The notes beneath the pieces were generated by a model, which saw only the letters and a list, made by a program, of their open reading frames with translations, was not told the origin of the DNA and made no database searches. From Orychophragmus violaceus (taxonomy: Eukaryota > Streptophyta > Magnoliopsida > Brassicales > Brassicaceae): DNA of 64,000 nucleotides. The DNA lies in the NCBI GenBank assembly GCA_030180135.1, contig CM058238.1, positions 86,684,619-86,748,618 on the forward strand, written 5' to 3'. Positions 1 through 11,149 of the stretch are shown here, piece by piece. Within the stretch, counting starts at the first letter, position 1, and the number at the start of each line of letters is the position of its first letter. The position numbers and the translations under genes are program-made.

Positions 1-687
1 ATCATGTAGACCCTTAAACTGCAGTCTTAGGTTGCATACCCGCATTTGATTGATAATTTATTGGTATCGGTTTATTAATGAAATTGACTAGGATTATATA
101 TGTATGTTAGATAGTTAGTCTTTGATTGCTCAATTGTTCCTTAACTGCATGTTGATTGATGCATTCATATTAGACCGGCATGTTTATGACATATATGCAT
201 ATATATTATATTAAGAACGATATTAAATGAATTTATATACGGGAACTAAGAGGGAGTTAAAAAACAGATTAAAGAATATAATAACGGGGTTGGGTTAGTA
301 TTAGTAGATGGATAAAAGGGTTAATTGAACTAAAGTTAAATAACAATGAGACGTCGGGGGAGTAGTCAGTTTACTAATCCTAAACCGACAGATCGAGAAG
401 ATTATTAAAAGATATTAGGAAGGATAATTAAAAAGGTTAACTAAGTGAGCCGTCTATAGGGTTAGCAATCCTCTAATTCCAAGGTAGCGGACTAAGTAAA
501 TGGAAAGTTATTAATACACTTAAGGCTTGATTGTTGATTGTGATTGTGTGTTGGACTGATGTTGTGTTTTGCAGGCTTGCTTGTTGGTCTATTCCGGTGA
601 TGGGCCGGATAGACATTATTGTGTGATACTTATCTCGGTCACGGGGCCGGATTAGTTTGGTAGTACCTAATCCGGTATAGAACCGGA
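1..687. other. Unclassified LTR-like or leader sequence
   Basis: No protein-coding signal is convincing here. The stretch has the texture of the Ty3/gypsy LTR at 61157-62454: short TGATTGATT-type phrases and GGCCGGAT or ACCGGA phrases toward its right end. I could not align the two by eye over a long distance. It ends where a CACTA-type terminus begins at 688. Confidence 0.3.
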
Positions 688-1600
688 CACTAAAAGAAAA
701 TTGCTTCATAGCCACGAATGGTTTCGTGCTATAATGATCATAGCAACGGATAGCCACGAAATTATTCCGTGGCTATGGGCTCGTGGATATCACAAAATCA
801 TAGCAATTCGTGGCAACGCTTCCACGAATTAGCTACAAAATTTTTCGTAACTATAATCTACGAATATCCACAAATAAATTAGTGGTAATAACAACGAAAT
901 AGCCACGAAATAATTTTTGGATATTCGTAGTTACTTTATTAAAAAAAATAAAAATATATTTTAAAAATAACAAAATTAAACTAAAATTGATTTTTATTTA
1001 CTAAATTGTAATTAAAAATGATTAAAATTAAATATATAAATGTATATGATTTTTTTAAAAAATATTAAACAAATATATGTTATTTGTTATTTATTATTAC
1101 TAACAAATAATATACACACAAATATACAATCAAATATACAAAAAATACATAAAATATTTATTATTTATTGTCAGCCACCGCCGTTTACTCTATCGACCAC
1201 ACAATCAGCTCCGGCTACCACCGTCGTCATCTCCGGCGACCACCATCATCGTCTTCTTGCCACCAATGAAATCCGCCACCACCGAAAGCTCATCTTCCTC
1301 GAAAAATGCCACCACCATTACTTCTCTTCTGAAACTGTCGACCTCAGTCGCCGAAAGCCTAACAAATTAGACAGTTCCACCCCCAAAACAAAATTAGACA
1401 GATCGAAAGCAGGAACCCCATTAAAATTGAAATATGAGATTAATCATTCGTTCATATTAAAACCCATCAGACCTGATACTCATCGCAATCGGCGACTCTT
1501 TTCTCGTGACGACGACGTTGGTGGATGGGGTGAAAATCTTGTATAGTCTTATGGCTTTAAAAAAAATATCACATATTCCTCTGTAATGAAATATAGTTTG
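688..1600. mobile_element. Terminal part of a CACTA-like (EnSpm) element
   Basis: The segment starts with CACTAAAAGAAAA and continues with many copies of AGCCACGAAT, CGTGGCTAT and related phrases up to about 935. This is the sub-terminal repeat style of the complete CACTA element at 39523-41786, which uses the same AGCCACGAA motif. An AT-rich zone follows (935-1165), then CCGCC-rich sequence, the same order as in the complete copy. No matching right terminus or 3-bp duplication was found, so the right limit is a guess and the copy looks truncated. Reading frames at 1040-1546 are not believable genes. Confidence 0.5.
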
Positions 1601-1619
1601 ACTATTTTGCCCTCGGTTT

Positions 1620-3007
1620 ACAATGAAAAATTGGTGGTTTAGAAATCAGAAATTGGAACACAAGAATAACACCGACCAGAGCCAATTAAAAGGAGTTTGC
1701 CCTAAAAATTATTCTCCCAGTCACGCTTTCCAAAGCGCCGTTAACCAAACCTTCTTCTTCTCCGTCACGAAGCAGCTCCTCCCATTTCTCCACCAGCGAC
1801 CTCCTCTCACTGGGTTTAGGTCGAGCTTTTCTCCGGCCTCAGGCCGTGAGGAAAGCTACGGCGAGCTCGTTCCTCTTCGTAGTATGTTGCTATCTTCATC
1901 TTTCTATGTGGACTTTTCAATCTTCTTGTCAATCTCTTGTCTATCGTCGCTGTTTCTTGATGGTTATCACCATTTTCTCTATGTATCTGAATGTTGTTTC
2001 TCCGCCGTTTGTCGTTGTCCCACCGTAACAGCCCCTCTTCATTGTGTCTCGATGTTTGTCTGCTGCTCCACCACCTGCCTCTGTTCATCCACCGCTGAGC
2101 ACCTCCTCAGCTCCTCCACCACCTGCCGCTCTCCCGTCTATGTGCGATCCTCCTCTGTTCGAGCTCTCTTGGATTCCAACGTCCCTGATGGGGTTGTATT
2201 TTGCTCCGCCGTTGCAGCTTTGGTTGTGTACTGCTCCACCGTCACCTCGTTTCTCAGCTCCTCCACCGCTCTGAGCTACCAAGTGCTGCTTCACTGATTT
2301 TGAACCCAGCTATGTATTGGTCGCTGTTGAGGATCTAAAAGAGTTTGAGGCTTCAGACTCTCTCCACCATGGTCGTTCTCGGGTTCTATCTCCGACGTCT
2401 AGACTGACTCCGACATCTCGGATAGCTCCTTGGACAAGAGCTCCGCCTCCGATGCTCGTTTGTCAGGCTCCGCCGTTTGGGAAGTCCCCGTCCACGCCTC
2501 CACTACTCGTCTCCTCCTTCCCTGTCACCAGCTTCCACCAATTGCTCGCATCTCCCCCAAATGGGTTTGTTTTCCATCTCTGGTATGGAGAGTTTAGTAT
2601 TCTAGTGGTTGTCTCCAGGTCAATTAGAGGGGGTTTTACATGTCTCCTTGTTGTGTTTGATGGATTGTGTTACAAATCTATATTGTTTGTGGAATTTTCT
2701 GCCCATTGCAGATATCAGACATCCCAATCTGCAAGCTTTGTTCTTGTTAGACCTTTGCCTCTGTATGAAGATCTCTTTACTGCTTTATGCAGATCTTTGC
2801 CTCTTTATGAGGATCTTACTGCTTTATGCAGAACCTTGCCTCTATATGAGGATTTTGATACATTGCCTCTTTATGAGGATTTCGTTACATTACCTCTTTA
2901 TGAGGATCTTGGCTCCTTTATGGAGTATCTTTCTCCCTTGTACTCACCATTTATTCTGAAAGTTTATGTTGCAAGGGGTGTCATCAAAGGCCGATTTGTT
3001 AGGTGTT
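1620..3007 (+). mobile_element. 5' part of a retroposon (LINE/Sadhu-like), interrupted
   Basis: This segment joins 10853-11149 once the solo LTR 3008-10847 is removed, and the joined unit ends in an A-tail at 11138-11148. A long T/C-rich sequence with weak open frames (about 1623-2297 and 2317-3033) has low-complexity Ser/Pro-rich translations and no recognisable reverse transcriptase, so I do not call a protein. The 3' end style (a TATAAAAAGTTGTTGACC run into poly-A) is seen in plant non-LTR elements. Which family it belongs to, and its 5' limit, are uncertain. Confidence 0.4.
2752..2932 (+). repeat. Short degenerate tandem repeat (TTGCCTCTTTATGAGGAT)
   Basis: About six imperfect copies of TTGCCTCTTTATGAGGAT follow each other, some separated by an ACTGCTTTATGCAGA spacer. 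Similar phrases (TTTTATGCCTATATGGCGAT, CTCCTTTTATGGAGAT) recur near the element's 3' end at 11058-11114. Each unit contains a small inverted repeat, so a stem-loop array is possible. Confidence 0.75.
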
Positions 3008-3134
3008 TGATACGATCAGGTTTTAATCCCTAGATCGACACTGCAAGTGCACAGACGTGAACTAGTAGTATATAGGGTATCGAATCCACAGAGACTCTAG
3101 ATTCTTGCGATAAATTGTAGAATTTCAGGTTAAT

Positions 3135-4353
3135 TGATATATCATGGTTTTTACCCATTTTAGACCATGATATAGATGTGTTTTAGTGTCTTTTGTGTTA
3201 TTTTAGAGTCTTTTACAGGTATAATCAGGTTGGGAGCTAAATTGGAGATTATGGAGCATTTTGGAGATTTTTGGAGTGATTGGCCGAGAGATAGAGTTCA
3301 CTGTCCGAAACAGAGAAAGGTGTCGATCGTTGCACTCTAGCAACGATCGTTGCACCAGCGAGATGGGCCAAAAACTCGGCGGTTTAGAAGAGTGAAGAAT
3401 TTGCACTTTGATCCAGAAGTTCCTGATATTTACAAAGAAGCCTTTGGCCGAGATTATGCCTATATATTGGAGTTTTTAGTGTTTTTATTAGAGACGCTTT
3501 ATACTTTTTACCATATACTTTATAATTAAGAGCAGAGGATTTTTAGAGCTTTTGGGGGCTGATCTGAATCTAATTCATCATCTGTATTTGGAGAAGATTT
3601 CGAACCCCTTTTACTCTTATTCTTTTATGCAATTTACTTATCATATGATCATGTTTTCATTATCTATGTCTGAGTAGATTCCTAGTTAGACTTAGGGTTT
3701 CTCACATAGGATTTCATGACTTGCTAGACTTGTTCAATTTCAGTTAAGGATTCAAACTATATCTGTTCTTCAATTTAATTGTGCTTAAAGCTAGTTCTAA
3801 CCTGATCAATTAGAATCTAGATCTTAGGTTGCTAAATACGTCACGGAAGTGGGGTTTAGGAATCTGAACTAATTAAATTGGGCAATTAAACTTTGCGCAA
3901 ACGAAAGTTTGGTTTAGGATAATTGTGAACATATCAAACTCGAGCTTATTGCTAGTTTAATCTGTTAGTTCTCGCAAACGGAAGTTTGGTTTGCTGCACT
4001 TAGACTTAGAGAATTATCGCAAAGGAATTTGGTTAATTCTATATCTGTGTTTTGAGTTCTAGAACTGTGCTTAATTAGATCCTTGCTGAATGAACTGTCT
4101 GCTAGTCTGATTTCCTGAGAATACCCTAGGTTTGACGCTTTTAATTACTTGCTTTCACAACCAATAATCTCTGCTACTGATTTACTTTCTTGCACTACTT
4201 TCAATACAATCACATTGCTTATTTCTAGTATTCATTCCCTACAGTTTGATTCTCTTGAGACCAAGTGTCCCTGTGGATTCGATAACCCTATATACTACTT
4301 TGACATTGCTGTACACTTGCAGTTTAGTATAGGGATTAATTCTTGACCTATCA
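3135..4353 (+). repeat. 5' LTR of element A
   Basis: The 1219-bp direct repeat matches 8602-9820 almost perfectly. It contains a TATATATT box at 3471-3478, a plausible U3 promoter. Two CGATCG-centred palindromes lie 20 bp apart at 3324-3349. Differences noticed: a T/C in the GATCTGAA(T/C)CTAATT phrase and a C/A in AGAAT(C/A)TAGATC. Confidence 0.95.
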
Positions 4354-4359
4354 AGTTTT

Positions 4360-4377
4360 TGGCGCCGTTGCCGGGGA
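4360..4377 (+). other. Primer-binding site of element A (tRNA-Asp type)
   Basis: TGGCGCCGTTGCCGGGGA lies six bases after the LTR end. This is the primer site characteristic of ATHILA and related elements, complementary to the 3' end of an Asp tRNA. Confidence 0.9.
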
Positions 4378-4628
4378 CTCTTAGAGTCTTCGATAGGACC
4401 GAACTTAGGGTTTTACTAGAAATTTTTCGTTTTTCGTTTTTGTTTTTCGTTTTTTTTATTTTATTTATTTTATTTTGCTGACTTTTCTCTGTTTCTCTCT
4501 GTCGCAGGTACGAATTTCGCCTTGCGTCGATCGTTGCACCCTTGCATCGATCGTTGCTGAGCGATTTGAGATTGAATCGATCGTTGCACTGATAGCATCG
4601 ATCGTTGCTGGACGATTACAGACAGTTT

Positions 4629-7217
4629 ATGCCAACGCAGAACACTCGAAGTAATCCGAACTCGAGCTTAGTTAATCTCAATCTAGAGGAACTTGGACGT
4701 CTAGAGAGAACTATTAGAAGAGAAAAGAGAGAGAGAATGGTTCGAGAACGTCTGATCTTGATACCAGATGCTGAAGGTACCCTGAGGGACCAAGATAACA
4801 ACCCGTACAATGCTGCTGGGCATCGGGTTGATGCTGAAGGGAATGTCATCCCTGATCCCCCTGAACCTGAGCAACAACCGCAAGATCGAGCTCAAGGTAG
4901 AGAGATGGTAGTTCATGAGAGGACACTAGCTGACTACAATAGACCCGATGAGTTTCATGCAAACCGAGCAGCTCTAGTGCTTCCTGCCTTCGAGAGGAAT
5001 GATTTTGAGGTAAAAACTATCTACTACCAACTGATGAGACAAATTGCTTTCCATGGTCTTCAATCAGAGCAGCCTATGGATCACATTGACAAGTTTGAGG
5101 ACATAGTCACTGGCATGAAGTATGAAGGAGTATGCCCGGACTATCTGTTCCTTAAGCTATTTCCGCACAGTCTTGCTGGAGACGCTAGTGCATGGCTGAG
5201 ACAACTGGCACCTGGTCAGTATACTACTTGGACAGCCTTAAAGAGTGAGTTCCTGCGTCACTTCTACGACGCTGCGCGCTCAGATCAGTCCAGACAGGAC
5301 ATACTTACTTTTTCCCAAGGAGCTGTGGAGCCTTTGACAACTGCATGGATGAGATTTAAGCAATATCAGCGTGATTGTCCACACCATGGATTCACAGAAG
5401 TACAGCTGATTGGTATTTTCTTCAGAGGAATAGATCTCCCTTATCAGACTGCTCTGGATAATTCCAGTGATGCTAATTTCAGCACCAGAACTCCTACACA
5501 AGCTAAACGGTTGATAGAGAACCTGATTGGCAGCAATAGTTGCAAAACAATGGATGAAAGGAGGAAGAGATCTGGTGGAACCGTAGAGAATTCTGATATA
5601 GCTAACATAAGATCCAGATTGGACACAGTCTACAATCTTCTGACAAATAAGAAAGCTGTCCACTTTGCCCAAGATGTGGAGGTGATTCAAACTGAGGTGG
5701 ACACTCAGGAAGAAGATGTGAATTTCATAGGAGGTTCCGGTTTCCAAGGTAATAGATTTAACAATCAACAGGGGAACAGATTCTCAAATGGAGGACAGAA
5801 TGGTGGTTTTCAGAAGACCTATGGACAAGGTACTCAGAGAACCTATGGATCTACATCCTATCAGACTCCTCCTGCACCTACAGCCCATGAGAGCAAAATG
5901 GAGGCTATGATGGAGCAACTGATGGAAAGTCAAACCAAGCTTTCTGTAGACAACAACAAGAAGCTGGACGCTGTCTATCAGGACCTCAATGGGAAGTTTG
6001 AGACATTGAGCACTCACATGAAGCAGTTGGACACTCAGGTGAATCAGATGTCCAGCTCACTGAAAGGGAAAGGAGTTGCAGACACTCATATTAAGGCCTG
6101 GTCTGTACTGATTAATGATGGATCTTATCTAGGGGAGAAATTTGAGCTAAGTACAGCTGAGTTGGTGACTGAGGAAGAATTTTCGGATTTCTGTGAAAAA
6201 CTCTCGGGTGGAAGTTGTGATGATCGCGATGCAACGATCGATACACATCTGGCATCGATCGATGCAGGTCGTGAACAAGCAGAGAATCCGTGGGATGAAA
6301 ATGAGATTGATGCAGAACTAGCCCGCCTATTCCCTGATACATCTGAAATCACTCCAGAAGATGTTTATGCACGAGCTATTTGGCACAGTCCCAAGGTGTC
6401 TGAAGTGATTAAACAAGAGATTGAAGAGCTGAAAAGGCTAGAAAAGAGTGGTGAAGACTTGGAAGAAATTCCATCATCTGATGATCCACCTTATCATCCA
6501 TGTGTTCAGAAATATTTGAACAAGATGTTGCCATTAGATGAAGAGCTGAGAGAATGGGTGATAGTAGTTCCTCAGCATATTAGTGATGTTCTGTTAACTA
6601 AGGTCCCAAAGAAACTGCCTGATCCTGGAGTTTTTGTGCTGGATTGTTCTATCTTTGAGGATAGCTTTAGGCGTTCTCTGTGTGACTTAGGAGCTGCTGG
6701 GAGCATAATGTCTTACTCTGTGGCAGAGAAGCTGGGTATGTTGGATTTTGCTCCTACTAGGACACGTCTTATCCTAGCTGATCAGTCCATGCGAGTTCCT
6801 GAAGGACTCCTTATGGATATTCCGGTAAGAGTTGGAAACTACTTAGTTCCAACGGACTTCCTTGTGCTGAAATATGCCTGCGATCCGGATGAAGCTTTAT
6901 TGCTTGGGAGACCATTCTTGGCTACAGCAGGAGCTGTGATTGATGTTAGACAGAGTCTAATAGACCTCCACCTGGGAGATGAGACACTGCGATATGAGAT
7001 GGAGAAGCTGCGGAAGCCACTGATAGATGGACAGACTTTCAAGATCTTGGAAGCAGATGATGAGCAGCTGAATGAGACTGTGATAATAGATCCTGGAGCG
7101 CATTTTACTCCATCTTTTCTGGGATTGAAGCATTCTGCAGCAGCCTATTCTCCACCATGGATGAGGAGACTTGAACAGAGACAGAAAAAGTCTCTGTCAG
7201 GATCTTCCGGAGCCTGA
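4629..7217 (+). CDS. ATHILA-type gag-protease polyprotein (862 aa)
   Basis: One uninterrupted frame. The frame is open upstream to 4605, but the first ATG is at 4629. Residues about 100-290 are a Retrotrans_gag-type capsid region, with the phrases DHIDKFEDIVTGMKYEGV, SLAGDASAWLRQL and FLRHFY. An N/G/Q-rich linker and a coiled-coil-like segment follow at about 425-480. Near residue 685 is CDLGAAGSIMSYSVAEKLG and about 70 residues later LLLGRPFLATAGAVID. These match the retropepsin of ATHILA-type proteins, which commonly have DLGA rather than DTGA. No CCHC zinc knuckle is visible. The frame stops before any reverse transcriptase. Within it, 6235-6260 carries two of the element's CGATCG palindromes. 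An intact ORF fits the near-identical LTRs. Confidence 0.93.
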   Translation: MPTQNTRSNPNSSLVNLNLEELGRLERTIRREKRERMVRERLILIPDAEGTLRDQDNNPYNAAGHRVDAEGNVIPDPPEPEQQPQDRAQGREMVVHERTLADYNRPDEFHANRAALVLPAFERNDFEVKTIYYQLMRQIAFHGLQSEQPMDHIDKFEDIVTGMKYEGVCPDYLFLKLFPHSLAGDASAWLRQLAPGQYTTWTALKSEFLRHFYDAARSDQSRQDILTFSQGAVEPLTTAWMRFKQYQRDCPHHGFTEVQLIGIFFRGIDLPYQTALDNSSDANFSTRTPTQAKRLIENLIGSNSCKTMDERRKRSGGTVENSDIANIRSRLDTVYNLLTNKKAVHFAQDVEVIQTEVDTQEEDVNFIGGSGFQGNRFNNQQGNRFSNGGQNGGFQKTYGQGTQRTYGSTSYQTPPAPTAHESKMEAMMEQLMESQTKLSVDNNKKLDAVYQDLNGKFETLSTHMKQLDTQVNQMSSSLKGKGVADTHIKAWSVLINDGSYLGEKFELSTAELVTEEEFSDFCEKLSGGSCDDRDATIDTHLASIDAGREQAENPWDENEIDAELARLFPDTSEITPEDVYARAIWHSPKVSEVIKQEIEELKRLEKSGEDLEEIPSSDDPPYHPCVQKYLNKMLPLDEELREWVIVVPQHISDVLLTKVPKKLPDPGVFVLDCSIFEDSFRRSLCDLGAAGSIMSYSVAEKLGMLDFAPTRTRLILADQSMRVPEGLLMDIPVRVGNYLVPTDFLVLKYACDPDEALLLGRPFLATAGAVIDVRQSLIDLHLGDETLRYEMEKLRKPLIDGQTFKILEADDEQLNETVIIDPGAHFTPSFLGLKHSAAAYSPPWMRRLEQRQKKSLSGSSGA

Positions 7218-8587
7218 AAAACCTTGCGCGTCCGGTCAAGCTATTGACCTTAAACAAGCGCTGGGTGGGAGGCAACCCACCATTAGGTACTGGTGTTTTT
7301 CTTTTTAATTTTTGGTGTTTTTGTTAGGATTTTACGTTTGTTTTTGTTTCTGGTGCAGTCATTTTTGCAGGTCTCGGATTAAATCGCAGTGCAGCGATCG
7401 ATGCATTTCTGCATCGATCGTCACAACACGAAAGGAATCGCATTGCAGCGATCGTTGCGGTCCTGAGCAACGATCGACCATACACGAAAAATCGCCAAGT
7501 AACGGTCGATGCACATAGTGCAACGGTCGTTGCTCGTGCGACAGAGGTAACCCGACAGACATAAACTCACCTTTTCAATTTATTTTATTTTCTTTTTACC
7601 GATCCTTCGCTGGACACTACTGGGGACAGTGTGTCTTAAGTGTGGGGGAGGTGCTACTGACGTTTATCTTTCTGTTTTCTTAAGAGTCAGTCCGTTCTTA
7701 AGAGTCAGTCCGTTTTTCAAAATTTTTTGTTTTTTTGAGTCAAAATTGTTTAAGTAAGAAACTATGATTTTCTGAGGAGATTTACAAGACTTGCAGGAAC
7801 TTAAGTAACCATTGGGATGAAGTTGCAGGATCTATCTCTGACTATTAGAAAACCCCATCACAGATCAACCTACTGGGAACACCCACATCACTTCAGGTAT
7901 CAGAGGATCCTTTTACTGACTTCACCCCTAATACTGACTTAGATTTTCTCACCTAAGGGCTTGGTATACTTTATGTCGGATTCCCTGTTAGTTCTGACAC
8001 AGCCTGTAAACCTGTCCTATTTAGTTCCCTTCTCCCCTTCTATAAAGTAAAAAAAAAAAATAATAATAAACTGAGGATGAGTTAGTAACTCCGAAGTGGT
8101 CATGGGAATAGTAGCAAACACTATTATCTCTCATGTGATCCATGGAATGTGTCCAAAGTACACCCCATAACGGGAAGAACACTGATAAAAAAAATAAAAT
8201 GATACCCAGTGGGGAAAAATCAGTTGTTAAAGAAGGGAAAGAGAAGAAAGGGACTAGAGAAAGATAGTATGGTGGTCTAGAGCTGATTAGGTAAGAATCC
8301 ATGTGCCTTTAGATCGATACTCCTTAGGTGAGACCGCACTTAAATACTTGCAGAAGTCAGTAGGGAGAATTTGAATGCTTGAATGTGATTGTGGAGTTTA
8401 CCTAGGACAGTTGCTAAGTGTGGGGGAAGTACATGTTGGTCTTGATATCCTGTGATTGATTCTTTCAGTGGTTTACTAAGGGGAATCTGAGTATTGTAGC
8501 TTCTAAGATGAAATGAGTTTCTGAAGAGTTTTCAAACCTCTTCACCATGTTTTAGTTCTATGTTTTGCTTGAGGGCAAGCAAAGGCT
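7218..8587 (+). other. 3' non-coding region of element A
   Basis: No gene is seen. Just after the stop codon is an inverted repeat, GGTGGGAGGCAACCCACC (7265-7282), also present in element B (about 22070-22087). A cluster of CGATCG-type palindromes spans about 7390-7545. Two extra purine tracts resembling the true one occur at 7638-7650 and 8416-8429. Element B keeps the same features in the same order at 18151-19420, so this block appears to be constrained. Confidence 0.85.
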
Positions 8588-8601
8588 AAGTGTGGGGGAG
8601 T
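8588..8601 (+). other. Polypurine tract of element A
   Basis: AAGTGTGGGGGAGT abuts the 3' LTR, the expected position of the plus-strand primer. Confidence 0.92.
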
Positions 8602-9820
8602 TGATATATCATGGTTTTTACCCATTTTAGACCATGATATAGATGTGTTTTAGTGTCTTTTGTGTTATTTTAGAGTCTTTTACAGGTATAATCAGGTTGG
8701 GAGCTAAATTGGAGATTATGGAGCATTTTGGAGATTTTTGGAGTGATTGGCCGAGAGATAGAGTTCACTGTCCGAAACAGAGAAAGGTGTCGATCGTTGC
8801 ACTCTAGCAACGATCGTTGCACCAGCGAGATGGGCCAAAAACTCGGCGGTTTAGAAGAGTGAAGAATTTGCACTTTGATCCAGAAGTTCCTGATATTTAC
8901 AAAGAAGCCTTTGGCCGAGATTATGCCTATATATTGGAGTTTTTAGTGTTTTTATTAGAGACGCTTTATACTTTTTACCATATACTTTATAATTAAGAGC
9001 AGAGGATTTTTAGAGCTTTTGGGGGCTGATCTGAACCTAATTCATCATCTGTATTTGGAGAAGATTTCGAACCCCTTTTACTCTTATTCTTTTATGCAAT
9101 TTACTTATCATATGATCATGTTTTCATTATCTATGTCTGAGTAGATTCCTAGTTAGACTTAGGGTTTCTCACATAGGATTTCATGACTTGCTAGACTTGT
9201 TCAATTTCAGTTAAGGATTCAAACTATATCTGTTCTTCAATTTAATTGTGCTTAAAGCTAGTTCTAACCTGATCAATTAGAATATAGATCTTAGGTTGCT
9301 AAATACGTCACGGAAGTGGGGTTTAGGAATCTGAACTAATTAAATTGGGCAATTAAACTTTGCGCAAACGAAAGTTTGGTTTAGGATAATTGTGAACATA
9401 TCAAACTCGAGCTTATTGCTAGTTTAATCTGTTAGTTCTCGCAAACGGAAGTTTGGTTTGCTGCACTTAGACTTAGAGAATTATCGCAAAGGAATTTGGT
9501 TAATTCTATATCTGTGTTTTGAGTTCTAGAACTGTGCTTAATTAGATCCTTGCTGAATGAACTGTCTGCTAGTCTGATTTCCTGAGAATACCCTAGGTTT
9601 GACGCTTTTAATTACTTGCTTTCACAACCAATAATCTCTGCTACTGATTTACTTTCTTGCACTACTTTCAATACAATCACATTGCTTATTTCTAGTATTC
9701 ATTCCCTACAGTTTGATTCTCTTGAGACCAAGTGTCCCTGTGGATTCGATAACCCTATATACTACTTTGACATTGCTGTACACTTGCAGTTTAGTATAGG
9801 GATTAATTCTTGACCTATCA
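8602..9820 (+). repeat. 3' LTR of element A
   Basis: A 1219-bp partner of 3135-4353, ending TGACCTATCA and followed by the TTAAT duplication. Open frames inside it are identical in the two LTRs and are not genes. Confidence 0.95.
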
Positions 9821-10852
9821 TTAATATAGGTAGCAATAGAGAAAGCAATAAAGCAAAGCAGAAAGCAAGTAAACGGTTTGTAAATCAAGAAGCGAGGACG
9901 TCAGGTCAAGGGAGTTCTAAGGAAATCAGGAAAATAGGCTAATCAATCAATCGGGATCTAATTAAGAACTGTTCTAGAACTAGAATCACAGAATTATAAC
10001 AGACTAACTTTCGTTGCGAATATTATCTATATATGTCTAACAACCTAGCAAGCCAACTTTCGTTGAGAATCCTAGAGTTCTAAACAAGCATTAGTCTCAA
10101 GTTCTTTCGTTCACAATTCTCCTAAACTAAATTTCTTTGCGGATAGTCAAATTGCTCATCTAGGTTCTTTCTAGTTAATAAATCAACTTTCGTTGCAGAA
10201 ATCAACCTAACATCAATAATCTAATTGGCCAATTCAGATCAAGCATTAAGAACAACCCTAGACGAAGAGATAACAGATATGAATCCCTACAGATTGATCA
10301 ACCTATAATTCCATGAAATCCTCTGTGAGAATCCCTAAACCTAACTGGTAAACTACTCAGACATGATCAATGAAACAGAAATCATAATGAATAGAAAACT
10401 AAATATCATAAAAGAGAAACAAAGAGTATGAATTCCAAATCTCTCTCTCTGAATAAAAGAATGCGTAAGTAAAGCGTCGCCTAAACAATGGCTTAAAAGC
10501 CCTAATATAATGATCTAATCACGGTTGGGGCTTCTTTGTAATTATGAGAAACTTCTGGGCAATGTGCAAATTCCAAACTCTTTATTAAAACGCCGAGAAT
10601 CGTCCAACTCGCATATGCATCGATCGACACCAAAGGTGTGTCGATCGACACAATAGTATGATATCGACAATGAACTCTTCCTCTCGGCCAAATGCTCCAA
10701 ATAGCTCCAGAATGGGCCATAATGTCCAAATCCGCTCCAAACGTACCTAGACATGTAAACATACCTAAAAGACTCCAAAACATAATAAAAGACTCGAATA
10801 ATAAGATATATACCATAGTTAAAATCCCTAAAATCTATGGTATATCAGTGTT

Positions 10853-11149
10853 TAATCGCCTCTGTAGCCATTCTGGAGATAGAAATATGTGCACTTTCTG
10901 CTGTTCTATTCTCGGGTGTTCGTCTCAAGACTTCATCTTACTTAACAACTCTACTGTTGAAGATTTCAAATGACTTCTCCGCGACTTTAAATTGTTTAAG
11001 TGCTTTGTAGTCTCTATCTTTTTAAGTTCTTCTGTTCATCGGTTTGTATTTTCTGCTTTTATGCCTATATGGCGATGTTATGTGAACACTTACTCCTTTT
11101 ATGGAGATTAGCTTTTTAATATAAAAAGTTGTTGACCAAAAAAAAAAAT
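10853..11149 (+). mobile_element. 3' end of the interrupted retroposon, with A-tail
   Basis: This continues 1620-3007 across the solo LTR insertion. It is T-rich, repeats the CTTTTATGGAGAT phrase of the upstream tandem repeat, and ends TAATATAAAAAGTTGTTGACC directly before eleven A residues. The A-tail and lack of inverted termini suggest insertion through an RNA intermediate. I could not identify flanking target-site duplications. Confidence 0.5.

Larger units (their letters stand above)
3135..9820 (+). mobile_element. ATHILA-type Ty3/gypsy element A, non-autonomous, young
   Basis: A complete LTR element of 6686 bp, flanked by TTAAT (3130-3134 and 9821-9825). The LTRs are 3135-4353 and 8602-9820, both 1219 bp, beginning TGATATATCA and ending GACCTATCA. 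I found only two substitutions between them by eye, which implies a very recent insertion. The primer site (4360-4377) and purine tract (8588-8601) sit at the expected borders. The internal region holds one 862-aa gag-protease ORF and about 1.4 kb of non-coding sequence. No RT, RNase H or integrase is present, so replication would need proteins supplied by another ATHILA copy. Confidence 0.95.
3008..10847 (-). mobile_element. Solo ATHILA-type LTR, split by nested element A
   Basis: On the plus strand this LTR begins TGATACGATCAGG at 3008 and ends CTATGGTATATCA at 10847. It is flanked by the 5-bp duplication GTGTT (3003-3007 and 10848-10852). Removing element A (3135-9820) and one copy of its TTAAT duplication leaves about 1150 bp. 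It shares with element B's LTR the TGCAAGTGCACAG and GGGTATCGAATCCACA stretches, the GATCGACAC palindromes (10617-10660) and overall order. No internal region or second LTR is present, so it is a solo LTR left by recombination between LTRs. Orientation is opposite to element A. Confidence 0.88.

Noticed and set aside
1040..2297. Open frames of 168 and 224 codons
   Set aside because: Low-complexity His/Pro/Ser-rich translations from CCGCC and CTC runs in transposon sequence; no family features and no splice context.
2317..3033. Open frame of 238 codons with LPLYEDL repeats
   Set aside because: The repeats come from an 18-bp DNA repeat and the frame runs into the solo LTR; it is a by-product of the repeat.
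3203..3406. Minus-strand frame in the LTR of element A, repeated at 8670
   Set aside because: Its presence in both LTRs only reflects LTR identity; no protein features.
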